Shown here one piece after another: positions 61,601-64,000 of a DNA stretch of 64,000 nucleotides (its first letter is position 1; every line of letters begins with the position of its first letter). This stretch comes from Capsicum annuum (Eukaryota > Streptophyta > Magnoliopsida > Solanales > Solanaceae): positions 19,953,830-20,017,829 of the forward strand of contig NC_061119.1 in assembly GCF_002878395.1 (NCBI RefSeq). Reading direction: 5' to 3'. The position numbers and the translations under genes are program-made. The notes below the pieces were generated by a model. That model was given only the letters and a program-made list of their open reading frames with translations, was not told the origin of the DNA and made no database searches.

Positions 61601-62743
61601 TCTCATGCAAAAAGATTCGGCTATACATATCTTTAAGAAATCTCCCTTACCACTTTTTTTGCCATTATGCCACTAAACCCCAGTTCCAACTAACACAAGA
61701 ACAACAAGATGAGCAAGTTGCTAGTGAATTGAAATAGGCCCCACACGACTTCACTAGACTTTGATTTTGTTTTTTGAAGAAGAAATGAGATGAATGACAA
61801 GGCAACTATGCTAGTGGATCGAAAGAGCTCCACACGACTTCGCTAGACTTTCAGTTTCAACAACACAATGATAACAAGATTACAAGAGATAGAAACTTGA
61901 CACACAACATTCAATGATCTAAGATTACATATCTTACTCTATATAAATAAAAAAATCAGAGTCAAACACTTCCTACACAAACTACCATACAATCCACACA
62001 TACTACTAGCTACCATATTAGTCTATCACTATAAAATGGTAAATCATTCTCAAATATCAGTTATTTAACTAAACACATTTATCTACACAAAAGTCACCCT
62101 CATTCTAATTTCTAACCTTGCAACTTCACATCACCAACTTCTTGGTCCAATATCACTACCAATAGGTCATGACACCATCACTTTAACTTATACTACTACT
62201 CGGGTGGGAATACAGTTCCAACATTCTGCTACACATCATTCCCCATGAGGCATGATGTCTGCAATATAAATTTTGAAAAAGACTGAATACACTTAATACT
62301 GCAGGCTGAAAAGCATGATTTCATTAGAATCAAAGTTCACACTAGAATCAATACACCTTGGAGCACTAACAGACTCTTCTCAAGTCCTTGCACAAATTGT
62401 AAACTCTTATATGGCTTAATCAGAAAGGACTATACCATTTAGACTCTAAACTTCTGCAATTGAATCACCCCAATAATGAGACATATCTGAGCACATCAAA
62501 GTAAGAAAAGAATTGAAATGACTTTACTTCCGTATGGGCGACACCATAACACAAATTAGAGTATGTAAGAGAAACATTCTAACTCCATAGCATAAACTAG
62601 AACATGAAGAAAGAGAGACATTTCTAAATGCGTAGTAGCCTCCTTCCTATAAGTGTGGTACGCTACACACCCATAAAAAAGACTTTAGCTGATGTAATTT
62701 TGCAGATAACCTAGGACAATGAACCATGCTCTGATACCAAGTT
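58614..62743 (-). other. Coding-free interior of the LARD-like element
   Basis: Starts with the polypurine tract and ends with the primer site. No gag, protease, RT or integrase motif is found on either strand. Two direct copies of a ~70-bp block lie near 61715 and 61805 (AACTATGCTAGTGGATCGAA / TTGCTAGTGAATTGAA, then CACACGACTTC.CTAGACTTT). Confidence 0.65.
62728..62739 (-). other. tRNA-Met primer site of the LARD-like element
   Basis: The minus strand reads TGGTATCAGAGC five bases from the LTR end at 62744, the usual arrangement for Ty3-gypsy and Copia elements of plants. Confidence 0.8.
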
Positions 62744-64000
62744 TGTCAGTACCCGAATTGGGGCCCTAGCTATGACGAGCATCCTGAACCATGAAGGCTC
62801 GGACGCCTTTCTAACTTGTAATCACATACACTATCCTCATATGAAAAAGATGATGCAGAAATACTTAATGAAACAGAATCATGGTCATTAAATCTGAATT
62901 CAAATCTTACTGAAAACTGCAATTCAAAACATCTAAGTTACATCTGACTCAGTCTGTGAAATCTCTACTACATGCATAAACCCAACTATCCGAAAACTGG
63001 GACAAGACCCCAGTAGACCAAAACATAATAATGATAAATGACTAAAGTAATCTAGGACTTCTAAAATATAGAAGGCTCACTACAAAACTCTACATTTCAG
63101 TTTGGAGAAAACCTATTACTTATCGGGACCCCTAGATTGAGCCTCAGAACCTGAAAGGGAGGGGGGTCAATACAGATGTACTGGATCCAAAATAATGTAT
63201 TTATATATAACATAAGTGATAGAAATTCATAAAACATTTTACATATAATATATGAAAACACATGGGTACATTTTAAAGACTTTAAAACATTTATTTGAAA
63301 CCATGAATCACTCTTTGTCTTACTGTTGAGCAAGATGGTACACCCTACAATCTGTAATTACACGGGCTATATAGAATCCTTCCTTGAATCGACGGCCAAG
63401 CCCCCAATCCAAGTTTGCTGCAAGGATTGAAGTATCTATAAGGGGGATACGTAAGATCACACAGTAGGGTGCCAAAATCACCAATCAAATCAAAATATCA
63501 TGGTAGTGCATAAGATCACAAAGTAGGACTCCTAACCATAATTCCAATTTGGGATGACATGAATCAAGGTATACAAGATAACAAAGCATGGTACTATAAT
63601 CCCGTGTCGGTAAATCAGGATTTCTAGCACAGTCTTTCAACTCGTACCTTCTTCGGGTAACCATCTAACTCTCTTTAAGCCCATTTTTAAATCTTTTCTA
63701 AACATGTATCTTTCTGAATTCATAATCTGAAAATCTAATTTCAAACATGTGTTCTATTCTATTCTGAATTACTATGGCTATAACTGAGTTGGTGTCATCA
63801 CACCAAGACTTACAAGTCCTATTTCTGAGCCATATTGTACCATGCATGTTTCTTTCATTAAAACATAATTCAGACCACCCAAGCATGCAAATAGTATAGG
63901 AAATTTCATATTCCGAAAGCACAAGTCAAAACTATGCTAAGATTCTCATTCTTTCAATAAGCATGTGGTGGTCATGTATTTTTGGCAAACATGCAGTTCT
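62744..64000 (-). repeat. 5' LTR of the LARD-like element, cut by the window edge
   Basis: Matches 52263-53700 over its visible length with about one difference in ten to fifteen bases, so the insertion is not recent. The far end is beyond the window. Confidence 0.78.

Larger units (their letters stand above)
52263..64000 (-). mobile_element. LTR element without coding sequence (LARD-like), minus orientation, runs off the window
   Basis: Homologous LTRs start at 52263 and 62744 (both TGTCA...GGCCCTAGC, then AACCATGAAGGCT). The left LTR (element 3') is followed by a polypurine tract (minus CCAAGGGGGAGATAA, 58628-58614) and the right one by a tRNA-Met primer site. The interior, 58614-62743, is 4,130 bp with no ORF of 60 codons on either strand. 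Such large, coding-free, LTR-bounded elements rely on proteins from relatives. Confidence 0.78.

Overview
This is plant nuclear DNA, most likely from a Solanaceae species. The reasons are the endogenous pararetrovirus, the long LTR families beginning TGTAATACCC or TGTAACACCC, an RTE-type LINE with a (GTT)-like tail, and two 100-N assembly gaps. Almost the whole window is transposable or viral sequence. The only host gene seen is a broken two-component response regulator, and no intact host gene is present. The genus is an inference.

1-9,031: a unit-length endogenous pararetrovirus (Caulimoviridae-like) on the minus strand. A 385-bp direct repeat recurs with a period of 8,646 bp, which gives the circular genome length. 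In viral sense the order is: RNA start region, four small ORFs (A-D), ORF E containing the tRNA-Met primer site, ORFs F and G, a coiled-coil/coat protein with a zinc knuckle, a movement-protease-reverse transcriptase-RNase H polyprotein, a last ORF in the position of the transactivator, and a TATA promoter. The large ORFs are broken. Several small ORFs are still open.

9,032-19,440: no genes. It holds degenerate repeats and LTR-derived sequence. 19,442-23,760: a second, rearranged pararetrovirus locus made of a forward part, an inverted part and another forward part, joined at or near primer sites, with a long inverted repeat centred near 22,700.

24,050-42,784: a degenerate type-B response regulator. 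Exon 1 is separated from exon 2 by a candidate intron of about 17.5 kb. That intron holds an L1-type LINE remnant, an RTE LINE remnant and a 12.3-kb Mutator-like element (9-bp target duplication). The Mutator-like element carries a Tat/Ogre-like LTR retrotransposon, which in turn carries a solo LTR with a perfect 5-bp target duplication.

42,785-48,680: three inverted-repeat DNA elements. One (44,655-47,086) carries a fragment of a receptor-kinase gene. 48,683-64,000: a deep nest. An LTR fragment is interrupted by a second LTR, itself hit by a 1.27-kb Mutator-like MITE and by a coding-free LTR element. That element's left LTR is interrupted by a solo LTR containing the second assembly gap. The flanks of this gap look like an assembly artefact.
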